Below, in pieces: positions 1 through 6,316 of a DNA stretch of 13,166 nt (the stretch's first letter is position 1; each line of letters starts with the position of its first letter). Source of the stretch: Deltaproteobacteria bacterium CG_4_8_14_3_um_filter_43_13. GTDB lineage: Bacteria > Desulfobacterota > UBA8473. The translations under genes were made by a program, and so were the position numbers. The stretch spans positions 1 to 13,166 of the forward strand of contig PFIF01000086.1 of assembly GCA_002782605.1 (NCBI GenBank), in the 5' to 3' direction. A model generated the notes under the pieces. The model saw nothing but the letters and a program-made list of their open reading frames with translations. It was not told where the DNA came from and searched no databases.

Positions 1-41
1 TCACCATGATCTACCTCATTGGGGGTAAACTCGAATTCAGG

Positions 42-362
42 CTACCCACATGAAACAGCGAGGAACCAAAAGAGATCTAAAACCTCTTCATAATGACCGA
101 TCACTGAATCTATAATCTCCACCTTCTTCCAGTTGAGGTATTGATAGAATTCATCTTCAATCCCGCCACATATAAGATGGGTTATTCCCTGTGAGAGAAT
201 CATGTGACATAACTCTTCCGGAGAGGCAGAGGTTAAGACTATCGTTTTTTTTTCAACGATCTCTCCTTTATCATTTAAAGAGGCTATGAATACTTCAGAG
301 GAAAGATCAAAACGAGGTGCAACATCTTCTTCATAGATGGTTATGAGGATTTTTCCCATCAT
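42..362 (-). CDS. NifX/NifB-type dinitrogenase cofactor-binding domain protein
   Basis: A small single-domain protein of about 106 residues. The N-terminal strand (MGKILITIYEED) followed by VAPRFDLSSE at about residues 14-23 matches the signature of the dinitrogenase iron-molybdenum cofactor biosynthesis family (NifX, NafY, C-terminus of NifB; usually 'V.PRFD.a..'). A glycine-rich turn (LICGGIEDE) and a C-terminal IDSVIGHYEE stretch also fit that fold. Family members carry or bind Fe-S/Mo cofactor precursors, but many stand-alone homologues in anaerobes occur without nitrogenase, so nitrogen fixation is not implied. Two adjacent ATG codons (360-362 and 357-359) begin the conserved part. A longer reading from 395 adds a non-conserved leader without a ribosome-binding site. 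It lies about 150 nt downstream of the sigma-54 activator on the same strand, separated by a hairpin repeat. The ligand is unknown. Confidence 0.72.
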   Translation of the reverse strand: MMGKILITIYEEDVAPRFDLSSEVFIASLNDKGEIVEKKTIVLTSASPEELCHMILSQGITHLICGGIEDEFYQYLNWKKVEIIDSVIGHYEEVLDLFWFLAVSCG

Positions 363-401
363 TGTTATCTGTTTCCCAAGATTGCCCTGGAACACATGCT
401 T

Positions 402-513
402 AACTACTACAAATGGTAACTACTCGGGTTGTCAGGTTCACAGTTCACGGTTGGTTGCTCTAACCTTGAACCGTGAACCCTGGAACGTTGAACCTGAGTC
501 AATTACTACAAAT
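402..513. repeat. Hairpin-forming heptamer repeat element
   Basis: A nested inverted repeat occupies the gap between the activator stop and the NifX-like gene. CAGGTTCA (433-440) pairs with TGAACCTG (489-496), GTTCACGGTT (443-452) with AACCGTGAAC (469-478), and GGTT (453-456) with AACC (462-465) around a five-base loop. The arms are built of degenerate 7-bp units of the type GTGAACC. The ends are imperfect inverted repeats (417-430 against 491-505), and a 13-bp near-perfect direct repeat, AAYTACTACAAAT, flanks it at 402-414 and 501-513. It could act as a 3'-end hairpin for the activator transcript, or be a small dispersed repeat insertion. Confidence 0.7.
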
Positions 514-515
514 CT

Positions 516-1940
516 TTATCCAAGTTTGTACTTTTTCAGCTTTCGATAAAAGGTTGCCCTCCCCCATCCCAGAAGTTTAGCCGAACCTGTTCGATTGCCC
601 CTGGATTGAGCAAGAGCCTCAACGATCATCTGTTGCTCAATCTTCTCCCAATCAAAATGACCGGTGGCTTTGTAAAGGGATTCTCTATACATAAGGGGTG
701 TTGACGTATTAGAAGAGGTGGCTGCTGGATTATCAGACACGGGTACAACCATGGTTATAGGTTCATGTAAATAGGAAGGCAGGTGTTCACGGCGAATTAC
801 CTCATCCTGACACAGATTCACGGCAAATTCGACGATGTTTCGGAGTTCCCGTACATTACCAGGGTATGTGTAATTTAACATTATTGGAATGGAATTCAAG
901 GAAAATCCGGTTATCCGCTTGTTAAATTTTTTAGAAAAATGCTGCAGAAAATGATTCATTAACAACCTGACATCGTCGCCCCTTTCCCTAAGAGGGGGTA
1001 GCTCTATACGGATAACCTTCAACCTGAACTTAAGGTCTTCTCGAAATGTCCCCTGTCTTACCATCTCATTTAAGTCCCTATGTGTTGCGGCAATAACTCT
1101 TGCATTCGATTTTACCGGTTTATTACTCCCAAGGGGGTAAAATTCTTTATCATCCAGAAAAGTGAGGAGCTTAACCTGGAGGGATAAAGGGAGATCGCCT
1201 ATCTCTGTTAGATAGATAGTCCCATTGTTGGCCATACGAAAACGCCCCTGTTTATCTTCAACTGCTCCGGTAAATGCACCCCGCTTATGTCCAAATAATT
1301 CAGATTCCAAAAGGTTTTCAGGCAGCGCACCACAATTTATCTTGATAAAAGGTCCCTTGGCCCGCATTGAGGAGAGGTGGATTGCCTCAGCCACTAAATC
1401 TTTACCTGTGCCTGTTTCGCCTGTTATCAAAACCGAAGAATCGGTTTGAGAAATAAGCTGCAACGTTTTGAATATTTCTTCCATCTGAGGGCTGTGACCG
1501 ATTATGTTATGGTAGTTGGATGGTCCCTGGATTTTTTGATCAAACTCCCTGACCAGAGAGATATCTTCGACTGTTTCAATAACGCCGATAGGTTTGCCAT
1601 CATGGTCCTTCAGTGGCGAAAGATTGATTATGACCGGCACCTTCTGTCGGGCGAGATTAATGATATCCCCTTCCGTGCTGATCTGATCTTCTTTCGCCAG
1701 AATATTTCTAGCAGGACACTCTCTCGTACATAGGTTATTTTTCATAATATAACGGCAGGGGACACCATAGGCTTCTTTTCTATTGAAACCAGTAAGGCTT
1801 TCCATGGCTCGGTTGATGGCATGAATGCGTAAGTCTGGAGAGATAAGTGCCACTCCTACCGGAATTCCATCAATAAGTTCTCTAATATCCATCCTGAGAT
1901 GGTCGATTGGCCAGTAGATTTTATTTTTCTCAATTTCCAT
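516..1940 (-). CDS. PAS-domain sigma-54-dependent transcriptional activator (Fis-type HTH)
   Basis: A bacterial enhancer-binding protein of 474 residues, numbered from the preferred start. An N-terminal PAS domain (about 20-130) contains C62-x8-C71-x3-C75, a cysteine cluster that suggests redox, metal or Fe-S sensing (inference). A complete AAA+ core follows: Walker A GETGTGKD (174-181), ESELFGHKRGAFTGA with the sigma-54-contacting GAFTGA loop (221-226), sensor region RVIAATHRDL and arginine-finger region FREDLKFRLKV. Walker B is unusual: it reads TIYLTEIGDLP, with Thr (245) where the family has Asp. The C-terminus is a Fis-like helix-turn-helix (about 447-471) for DNA binding. The ATG at 1938-1940 is preferred over the one at 1962-1964 because AGGGG sits 8 nt upstream of it. 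A sigma-70-type promoter precedes the gene. Likely targets are the adjacent membrane-protein genes or the Hdr/Bcr operons, but no convincing -24/-12 sigma-54 promoter was found in the window. Confidence 0.93.
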   Translation of the reverse strand: MEIEKNKIYWPIDHLRMDIRELIDGIPVGVALISPDLRIHAINRAMESLTGFNRKEAYGVPCRYIMKNNLCTRECPARNILAKEDQISTEGDIINLARQKVPVIINLSPLKDHDGKPIGVIETVEDISLVREFDQKIQGPSNYHNIIGHSPQMEEIFKTLQLISQTDSSVLITGETGTGKDLVAEAIHLSSMRAKGPFIKINCGALPENLLESELFGHKRGAFTGAVEDKQGRFRMANNGTIYLTEIGDLPLSLQVKLLTFLDDKEFYPLGSNKPVKSNARVIAATHRDLNEMVRQGTFREDLKFRLKVIRIELPPLRERGDDVRLLMNHFLQHFSKKFNKRITGFSLNSIPIMLNYTYPGNVRELRNIVEFAVNLCQDEVIRREHLPSYLHEPITMVVPVSDNPAATSSNTSTPLMYRESLYKATGHFDWEKIEQQMIVEALAQSRGNRTGSAKLLGWGRATFYRKLKKYKLG

Positions 1941-1948
1941 CAATGATA

Positions 1949-1953
1949 CCCCT
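1949..1953 (-). promoter_or_regulatory. Ribosome-binding site deciding the activator start
   Basis: CCCCT on the plus strand reads AGGGG on the minus strand, 8 nt before the ATG at 1938-1940. The upstream in-frame ATG at 1962-1964 has only a weakly placed AAGG, so the shorter product is favoured. Confidence 0.55.
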
Positions 1954-2012
1954 AAAATCAACATGGAAGACTGCCTTTTCCTTCGGGATTCAATAGATTA
2001 TTATCTTTGGTT

Positions 2013-2040
2013 ACTATAGCAGAGTAATGGGAAAAGACAA
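2013..2040 (-). promoter_or_regulatory. Extended -10 sigma-70-type promoter for the activator gene
   Basis: On the minus strand TTGTCT (-35, positions 2035-2040) is followed after 16 nt by TATAGT (-10, 2013-2018), with TG one base before the -10 (TGCTATAGT, extended -10). Transcription would start near 2005, giving a 5' leader of about 65 nt to the preferred ATG. The surrounding 45 bp (2006-2050) recur with 41/45 identity at 3771-3815, upstream of the TSUP gene. The rest of the 1965-2223 gap holds no gene that I can support. Confidence 0.6.
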
Positions 2041-2223
2041 GGAAAAATCAAAGCTCTCATCGGGACCAGATGACTAAAGAAGGGAATTCTTTTGATTAGA
2101 ACAAAAAAAGTTTGCCAGGAAATGTGAAAATGAAGACCTACGCAGGAGGATAAACAGGGACTCAATCGCCTATGGTGACTGGATAGGAAGGAAAGGCATG
2201 GTAATCATCCCTCCCAGACCCCC

Positions 2224-2649
2224 TTAGTGCCCTACCGCCAGGATACCACTGGCTGCCAAGCCAAGGATAATCACTTCCAGCAGAGCCATGGTTGCATATA
2301 GTTTGTCGTTGTTTTTCAAGAGAACAGGTATGATCGCAATGTAGCAAATGATAGTAACACCGGCAAGGATAACAATCCCTATGAAGTTGATAAACTCACT
2401 GTACCTCAGCATGCCAAGCCAGCTCCAGCCATCTTTGATCTTGGCATAATAAAGATAATCATGGACATTCATCGTGCAATAGATGGATATCTTGTCCTTG
2501 GGGATATAGGGCTTTACAATGCCTAACGCATAGATAACAAAGGTAATGAACAGAATCGCAAGGCCCAGGTACATCCCTTTTCTCAAAACTTTGGTATAAA
2601 GAACCTGTTCGGGTCCTGCCTCTAATGAGGTTTGTGATTTGTCAGTCAT
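2224..2649 (-). CDS. Small three-helix membrane protein (DUF1634-like) linked to a TSUP permease
   Basis: A protein of 141 residues with three clear hydrophobic segments at about 26-45, 88-112 and 119-140. A soluble loop of about 40 residues between the first two contains a Tyr-rich HDYLYYAK stretch. It starts at an ATG with AAGGAG 7 nt upstream. The gene is 50 nt downstream of the TSUP permease gene on the same strand, so the two form a likely operon. Small membrane proteins of the DUF1634 type are often encoded beside TSUP permeases, and size, helix number and position fit. The sequence match is weak, so the family name is tentative. A role as an accessory subunit of the exporter is inference. 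No catalytic motif is visible. Confidence 0.8.
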   Translation of the reverse strand: MTDKSQTSLEAGPEQVLYTKVLRKGMYLGLAILFITFVIYALGIVKPYIPKDKISIYCTMNVHDYLYYAKIKDGWSWLGMLRYSEFINFIGIVILAGVTIICYIAIIPVLLKNNDKLYATMALLEVIILGLAASGILAVGH

Positions 2650-2699
2650 TGTTTTTCTCCTTGAGTCTTACCTTATTACTTTCCTGAAAGTGTGCTTAT

Positions 2700-3663
2700 T
2701 TAAAAGCCTAAACCCTTGCCTAGTGCCTTGATCCCTGCAAATGCCAGCATACATATAACTATCCAGCGAACAACTGAAGGCTTGGCCACTTTAAGAAGGG
2801 GAACCCCTATAAAGGAACCAAGCATAATCCCTACCAGAGAGGGAACTACTATCATTGGTATAACGCACCCTTTATTCAAGTATATCCAGGCTGCTGAGGT
2901 ATCAGTGATCGAGAGAAGGAACTTACTGGTGGCTACGCTTATCTTCAAAGGAACACCCATTATAAGATTGAGTGCAGGAACGTTAGCCCAGCCAGCCCCA
3001 AGACCAAACATACCGGCCATGATACCGATGGCAATGAACAAAGTAAGTCCCAGGGGGGTCCGGTGTATTCTCCAGTTAATGACCTGTCCTGTGCTTTCCT
3101 CTCGGTAGACCCCATATATCCGCAATGCAGAGGAGAGCATATCAGATTGAGGCACATCCGGGAATTCCGATTTCTTAGCCGTCAACATAAGGACACAAAT
3201 GCCAATGATAGTTGCCCCCAGGGCTGTTTGGACGATATCAGTGGGGAGAGCCAATCCGATCATAGCCCCTATGATAGATAGCACAGGTCGAAGCAATCAA
3301 CGCTACCGGGATGGCGAGTCTCAGGCTGGCAAGGTTTAGCCTCAGGAGTCCAGGACCTGCGGCCAGTGCACCAGCCAGGGCTACCAGAAGACCCGCACCC
3401 CTGACAAAATCCAGATGAAAAGGAAAAAAACCACTGATAATGGGTACAAAAAGAACACCACCGCCAACCCCTCCCAATACCGCTAAAATTCCCATGACAA
3501 GGGTGACTACAAAAAGGACAACAGGCCAAAACCACCAGGCATGGGCATTACTTCCTGCACCAGAGGTCTGGGCAGTTACTTCAGCCAAGACAGGATGTGT
3601 AAAAACCATGAACCACAAAGAGCTCAATATGACAATTATCCACCATTTAGCATTCTCCCCCAT
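2700..3663 (-). pseudogene. TSUP-family (TauE/SafE) permease, frameshifted
   Basis: Two overlapping reading frames together encode one TSUP-family membrane permease, a family that exports or imports sulfite, sulfoacetate and related sulfur compounds. The first part (3663 to about 3280) has a signal-anchor-like N-terminus, then LAVLGGVGGGVLFVPI and the loop FVRGAGLLVALAGALAAGP, typical of the first TSUP repeat. The second part (about 3280 to 2700) holds IGAMIGLALPTDIVQTALG and the second repeat, with MAGMFGLGAGWANVPALNL and FIGVPLL. The frame changes at GATAGATA (3273-3280). Removing one GATA copy restores A-I-I-G-A-M across the junction and yields one 319-residue protein with no stop. The gene has a good GGAG ribosome-binding site and its own promoter. 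Either the gene is recently inactivated or phase-variable, or the read has a 4-bp error. Confidence 0.88.
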
Positions 3664-3777
3664 CTCTTACTCCTTTTTATCAGTAATAGCTGGCGATTTC
3701 CTTTCGGGTCTAACTTTGATAAAGTAGTAAAAACCCCCCATGCCTCGTGTAGCACCACGAAGCCGTCATTTTTGGCT

Positions 3778-3805
3778 ACTATAGCAGAGTAATGGAAAAA
3801 TACAA
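3778..3805 (-). promoter_or_regulatory. Extended -10 sigma-70-type promoter for the TSUP operon
   Basis: The minus strand reads TTGTAT (3800-3805), a 16-nt spacer, then TATAGT (3778-3783) preceded by TGC. This matches the layout of the element before the sigma-54 activator. Transcription would start near 3770, giving a leader of about 105 nt. Near its 5' end the leader can form a 7-bp stem, CTTCGTG/CACGAGG, with a 6-base loop and one G-T pair (about 3743-3762). A T-run follows after a short G-run, so an attenuator is possible but unproven. Confidence 0.58.
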
Positions 3806-3826
3806 GGAAAAATAAGATTTAAAAAT

Positions 3827-3889
3827 GTTCACGGTTCACGATTAACTGCGAACTGCGAACTGCGAACTGTAAACTGTAAACTGTAAACG
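3827..3889. repeat. Heptamer tandem array (9 x 7 bp)
   Basis: Nine exactly phased 7-bp units span 63 bp: GTTCACG twice, ATTAACT once, GCGAACT three times, GTAAACT twice and GTAAACG once. The first two units are the reverse complement of the GTGAACC-type units elsewhere in the window, so the array can fold on itself. Same-type arrays are at 4123-4157 and inside 402-513. The array lies upstream of the TSUP promoter, in a region of about 590 bp (3664-4249) that has no gene I can support. Confidence 0.85.
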
Positions 3890-4006
3890 ATTTAATAATT
3901 TTGTTTTGTGCTGGTTGGTTTTGCCTTGTATTTGGAAATTAAATGCTGTATTAATCAAAAAATTGACCCTTTACCTTTTAGGTACTGTTTTTCAGATGCC
4001 TTGAAT

Positions 4007-4182
4007 GTGACTACTCAGGCACAAAGTGGCAAAGGCACATAGATACAAAGCAAAAAAGGCTTACTCCGCTGACTCGTCACTACGAAGCGCTTTGGCAGGG
4101 AGGGTCATTTCGTTGTTTTTTTAACCGTGAACCGATAACTGTAAACCGTGAACGGTTACTTTGTGCCTACATGAATAGTTAC
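4007..4182. repeat. Inverted-repeat-bounded intergenic element containing a heptamer array
   Basis: GGCACAAAGT (4018-4027) is the exact reverse complement of ACTTTGTGCC (4158-4167). The similarity extends outward as imperfect ends: GTGACTACTCA on the left, and GTAACTATTCA on the right when read in reverse. Inside the left end are degenerate GGCACAAAG-like units (GGCACAAAG, GGCAAAGGCACATAG, ATACAAAG). Near the right end is a phased heptamer array at 4123-4157 (AACCGTG AACCGAT AACTGTA AACCGTG AACGGTT). No reading frame is evident, and this looks like a small non-coding repeat element. Confidence 0.6.
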
Positions 4183-4249
4183 AAAAAAGGGTAAAAATCC
4201 GGTTTTAGTCGTACCGATAGACAGAGACTTTTTGTTTAGAAGAGTAACA

Positions 4250-4843
4250 ATGCTATACAAAATAGTGATAAGGTTATTATCTCTTTTCTTCCATTCTTAT
4301 ATCAGGCTAGACACTATAGGACATAGAAATATTCCCAGCTCAGGAGGGGTAATCCTTGCACCAAACCATATAAGCTACTTGGATCCCCTCCTCTTAGGGG
4401 TAGTGGTAAAAAGGAAAGTATATTCAATGGCAAAGGAAGAGTTATTCAAAAACGCCATTTTGAGGTTTGTCATGACCCATCTGAACGCATTTCCGGTAAA
4501 AAGGGGAAAGATGGATCGGTATGCCCTCAAACGTTCTCTCCAAATATTAAATCAAGGCAAGGTACTCAATGTGTTTCCCGAGGGCACTATTCCTCTAAAT
4601 AGCAATACGATAGAAGGAAAGCCTGGAGTGGCCTGGTTGGCCCTGAAAGCAAATGTGCCGATTGTGCCGGTGAAGATAATAGGATCCGAGAAGTTACTCC
4701 CTGACGGAAAGTTTTTTCCGAGGATGGGTCGGGCGAGGATTATCTTCGGACAACCCATCTTCTTTGAGACTAAAAACAACAGGTATAAAAAGAACAGGAA
4801 AAGAATATCCGAGAAGATAATGGAAGAGATAAAAAAACTATAG
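4250..4843 (+). CDS. plsC: PlsC-type 1-acylglycerol-3-phosphate acyltransferase
   Basis: A lysophosphatidic-acid acyltransferase family protein of 197 residues that likely transfers an acyl chain to the sn-2 position of 1-acylglycerol 3-phosphate at the inner membrane face. All four family motifs are visible, numbered from the ATG at 4250: NHISYLD with catalytic His40 and Asp45 (NHx4D), FPVKRG at 81-86, FPEGT at 109-113 and VPIVPV at 136-141. The N-terminus is hydrophobic and may be a membrane anchor. The C-terminus is strongly basic (KNNRYKKNRKR). The ATG at 4250 has AGAAGAG about 8 nt upstream. An in-frame TTG at 4232 lacks a ribosome-binding site and is less likely. It stands alone, divergent from the TSUP operon and upstream of the promoter of the redox operon, so a link to its neighbours is not evident. 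The exact acyl acceptor cannot be told from sequence. Confidence 0.93.
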   Translation: MLYKIVIRLLSLFFHSYIRLDTIGHRNIPSSGGVILAPNHISYLDPLLLGVVVKRKVYSMAKEELFKNAILRFVMTHLNAFPVKRGKMDRYALKRSLQILNQGKVLNVFPEGTIPLNSNTIEGKPGVAWLALKANVPIVPVKIIGSEKLLPDGKFFPRMGRARIIFGQPIFFETKNNRYKKNRKRISEKIMEEIKKL

Positions 4844-4902
4844 AATACGAGTCCTTTGCCCGGTCTCTCTGCTTTGAATCAAAGTATTTCCCAAAATTTT
4901 TC

Positions 4903-4931
4903 TTGACTCAAAAATCCTATTTTGTTATTCT
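4903..4931 (+). promoter_or_regulatory. Sigma-70-type promoter for the Hdr/flavoprotein operon
   Basis: TTGACT (4903-4908), a 17-nt spacer, then TATTCT (4926-4931). Both hexamers are near consensus with optimal spacing. Transcription would begin near 4938, about 58 nt before the HdrC-like start codon. No operator palindrome is obvious. Confidence 0.68.
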
Positions 4932-4984
4932 ATCGCTCTTGCAACAGCAAGTCTTTGTTTAATTTTACGATCCCAAATAACAGC

Positions 4985-4989
4985 GAGGT
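4985..4989 (+). promoter_or_regulatory. Ribosome-binding site supporting a TTG start
   Basis: GAGGT lies 6 nt before TTG at 4996-4998, and no in-frame ATG lies closer to the conserved part. This supports TTG as the start of the HdrC-like gene. Confidence 0.6.
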
Positions 4990-4995
4990 AGACCA

Positions 4996-5403
4996 TTGAC
5001 TATCGAAATCTCGGATAAAACCTATGATGAGGAATTCGTAAAGAAAGTCGAGGAGATCAGCGGCGAAAATTTTCACAAATGCATGCAGTGTGGTATGTGT
5101 TCTGGTGGATGCCCTATGATTGAATACATGGATATCCCACCCCGGCGGATTATGATTTTGACCCACTTTGGTTTGAAAGATAAGGTTATTTCTTCCAAAA
5201 CAGCCTGGATCTGTGCAACTTGTAATGCCTGTTCTGTCCGTTGCCCGAGGGGGGTCGAACTTACTAAAGTCATGGAAGCTATCAGGCAGCTGACCCTGCG
5301 AAAGAATATCAATTACGTTGAACCTTCGGCAATATCCGAAGAGACGATTGCTGACCTCCCTCAGATTGCTCTGGTAAGCTGCTTTAGGAAACACACTTCA
5401 TGA
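4996..5403 (+). CDS. HdrC-like 4Fe-4S protein (heterodisulfide reductase subunit C family)
   Basis: A 135-residue electron-transfer protein with two 4Fe-4S binding motifs: C29-x2-C32-x2-C35-x3-C39-P and C73-x2-C76-x2-C79-x3-C83-P. The spacing, the intervening helix (PRRIMILTHFG) and the total length match HdrC, which relays electrons to the HdrB active-site clusters. The start is TTG with GAGGT 6 nt upstream, the first gene after a strong promoter. The HdrB-like gene starts 9 nt downstream, so the two are translated as a pair. No HdrA (FAD, bifurcating) gene follows. Instead a fumarate-reductase-type flavoprotein and an Fe-S protein lie downstream, which suggests HdrBC accepts from or donates to that flavoprotein. 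No membrane segment is seen, so the product is probably cytoplasmic. Confidence 0.9.
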   Translation: MTIEISDKTYDEEFVKKVEEISGENFHKCMQCGMCSGGCPMIEYMDIPPRRIMILTHFGLKDKVISSKTAWICATCNACSVRCPRGVELTKVMEAIRQLTLRKNINYVEPSAISEETIADLPQIALVSCFRKHTS

Positions 5404-5412
5404 GAGGATAAA

Positions 5413-6297
5413 ATGAAGATTAGCTATTACCCAGGTTGCACATTAAAGACTAAGGCCAAAAACATGGACCATCCAGGAGTAGCTGCTCTAAAGGCATTGG
5501 GGGTAGAACTTGTGGAACTGCCTCGGTGGAATTGCTGCGGTGCGGTATTTTCATTAGCAGACGATGATCTCTTACACCTTCTTGCTCCTGTCCGCGATTT
5601 GATAAGGGTTGTGGAACAGGGTGATAATAAGTTAGTTGTGGCATGTTCCATGTGCTACAGTACCCTGGCCCGTGCCAATCTCCTGATGCGGGAGAACAGT
5701 GAAAAAAGGCACACCATAAATACCTTTATGGAAGAAGAGCTAGACTACAATGGCGAAGTAGAAGTAGTCCATCTTTTGAGCTTCCTGCGAGATGAAATAG
5801 GGTGGGAAAAGATAAGGGAGAGCATCAAAGTGCCTTTGAGAGGACTAAAGATTGCCCCCTATTACGGATGTACCCTTTTACGTCCTCAGTCAGTAGCTAT
5901 TGAACCGCCTGAAAAGCGTACGCTATTTAAAGACCTTATTGAGACGATCGGAGCAACAGTAGTAGATTTTCCGGCTTCTACTGATTGCTGCTCTTCCTAT
6001 CAAATCTTAAGCAACCCTGATGTCGGAATAGAAGCCGTCTCTAAGATACTGGAATCGGCAGAGAGTTGGGATGCCGAGGCTATAGTGACAAGCTGTCCCC
6101 TTTGTGAGTATAACCTGGGAAAACGACAGGAGGATGCCTTAAAGAAACATGATAAACTTAAAGAACTGCCCACCTTCTATTTTACCCAGCTACTGGCATT
6201 AGCTCTTGGTTTGGGAACTGAGGTCTGTAAATTTGAATTGAATCACAATGGGGTAATCCAGCTAATGGAAAGTAAAAAATTCCTGACAGCGGCTTGA
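5413..6297 (+). CDS. HdrB/SdhE-like protein with two CCG domains
   Basis: A 294-residue protein with the duplicated cysteine-rich CCG architecture of HdrB, related to the C-terminus of TfrB and to SdhE of type-E succinate:quinone reductases. In HdrB these cysteines bind two noncubane [4Fe-4S] clusters where disulfide chemistry occurs. Visible ligands are C9, C41-C42, C78-x2-C81 in the first domain and C153, C192-C193, C228-x2-C231 in the second. The first domain reads NCCGAVF. The second reads DCCSSYQ, with Ser where CCG is usual. The ATG is preceded by GAGAGGAT overlapping the upstream stop. It pairs with the HdrC-like gene. Its substrate could be a thiol/disulfide, or it may only pass electrons to the flavoprotein encoded about 1 kb downstream, and sequence cannot decide. 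The gene is followed by a large palindrome. Confidence 0.9.
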   Translation: MKISYYPGCTLKTKAKNMDHPGVAALKALGVELVELPRWNCCGAVFSLADDDLLHLLAPVRDLIRVVEQGDNKLVVACSMCYSTLARANLLMRENSEKRHTINTFMEEELDYNGEVEVVHLLSFLRDEIGWEKIRESIKVPLRGLKIAPYYGCTLLRPQSVAIEPPEKRTLFKDLIETIGATVVDFPASTDCCSSYQILSNPDVGIEAVSKILESAESWDAEAIVTSCPLCEYNLGKRQEDALKKHDKLKELPTFYFTQLLALALGLGTEVCKFELNHNGVIQLMESKKFLTAA

Positions 6298-6316
6298 GCA
6301 ATTTTTTAGGATGAAC

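Noticed and set aside
42..362. Evidence for a nitrogen-fixation locus from the NifX-like protein
   Set aside because: No nif structural or assembly genes are in the window, and stand-alone members of this family are common in anaerobes without nitrogenase.
2162..2347. A 61-codon minus-strand frame overlapping the end of the small membrane protein gene
   Set aside because: It overlaps the real membrane protein in another frame. It has no ribosome-binding site and a Cys/Trp-rich composition typical of shadows.
4866..4890. CTTTGAATCAAAG considered as a terminator after the acyltransferase gene
   Set aside because: The stem is only 5 bp and AT-rich, and no T-run follows at once.
4930..5394. A 154-codon minus-strand frame opposite the HdrC-like gene
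   Set aside because: The opposite strand encodes clear paired 4Fe-4S motifs, and this frame has no domain and no promoter.
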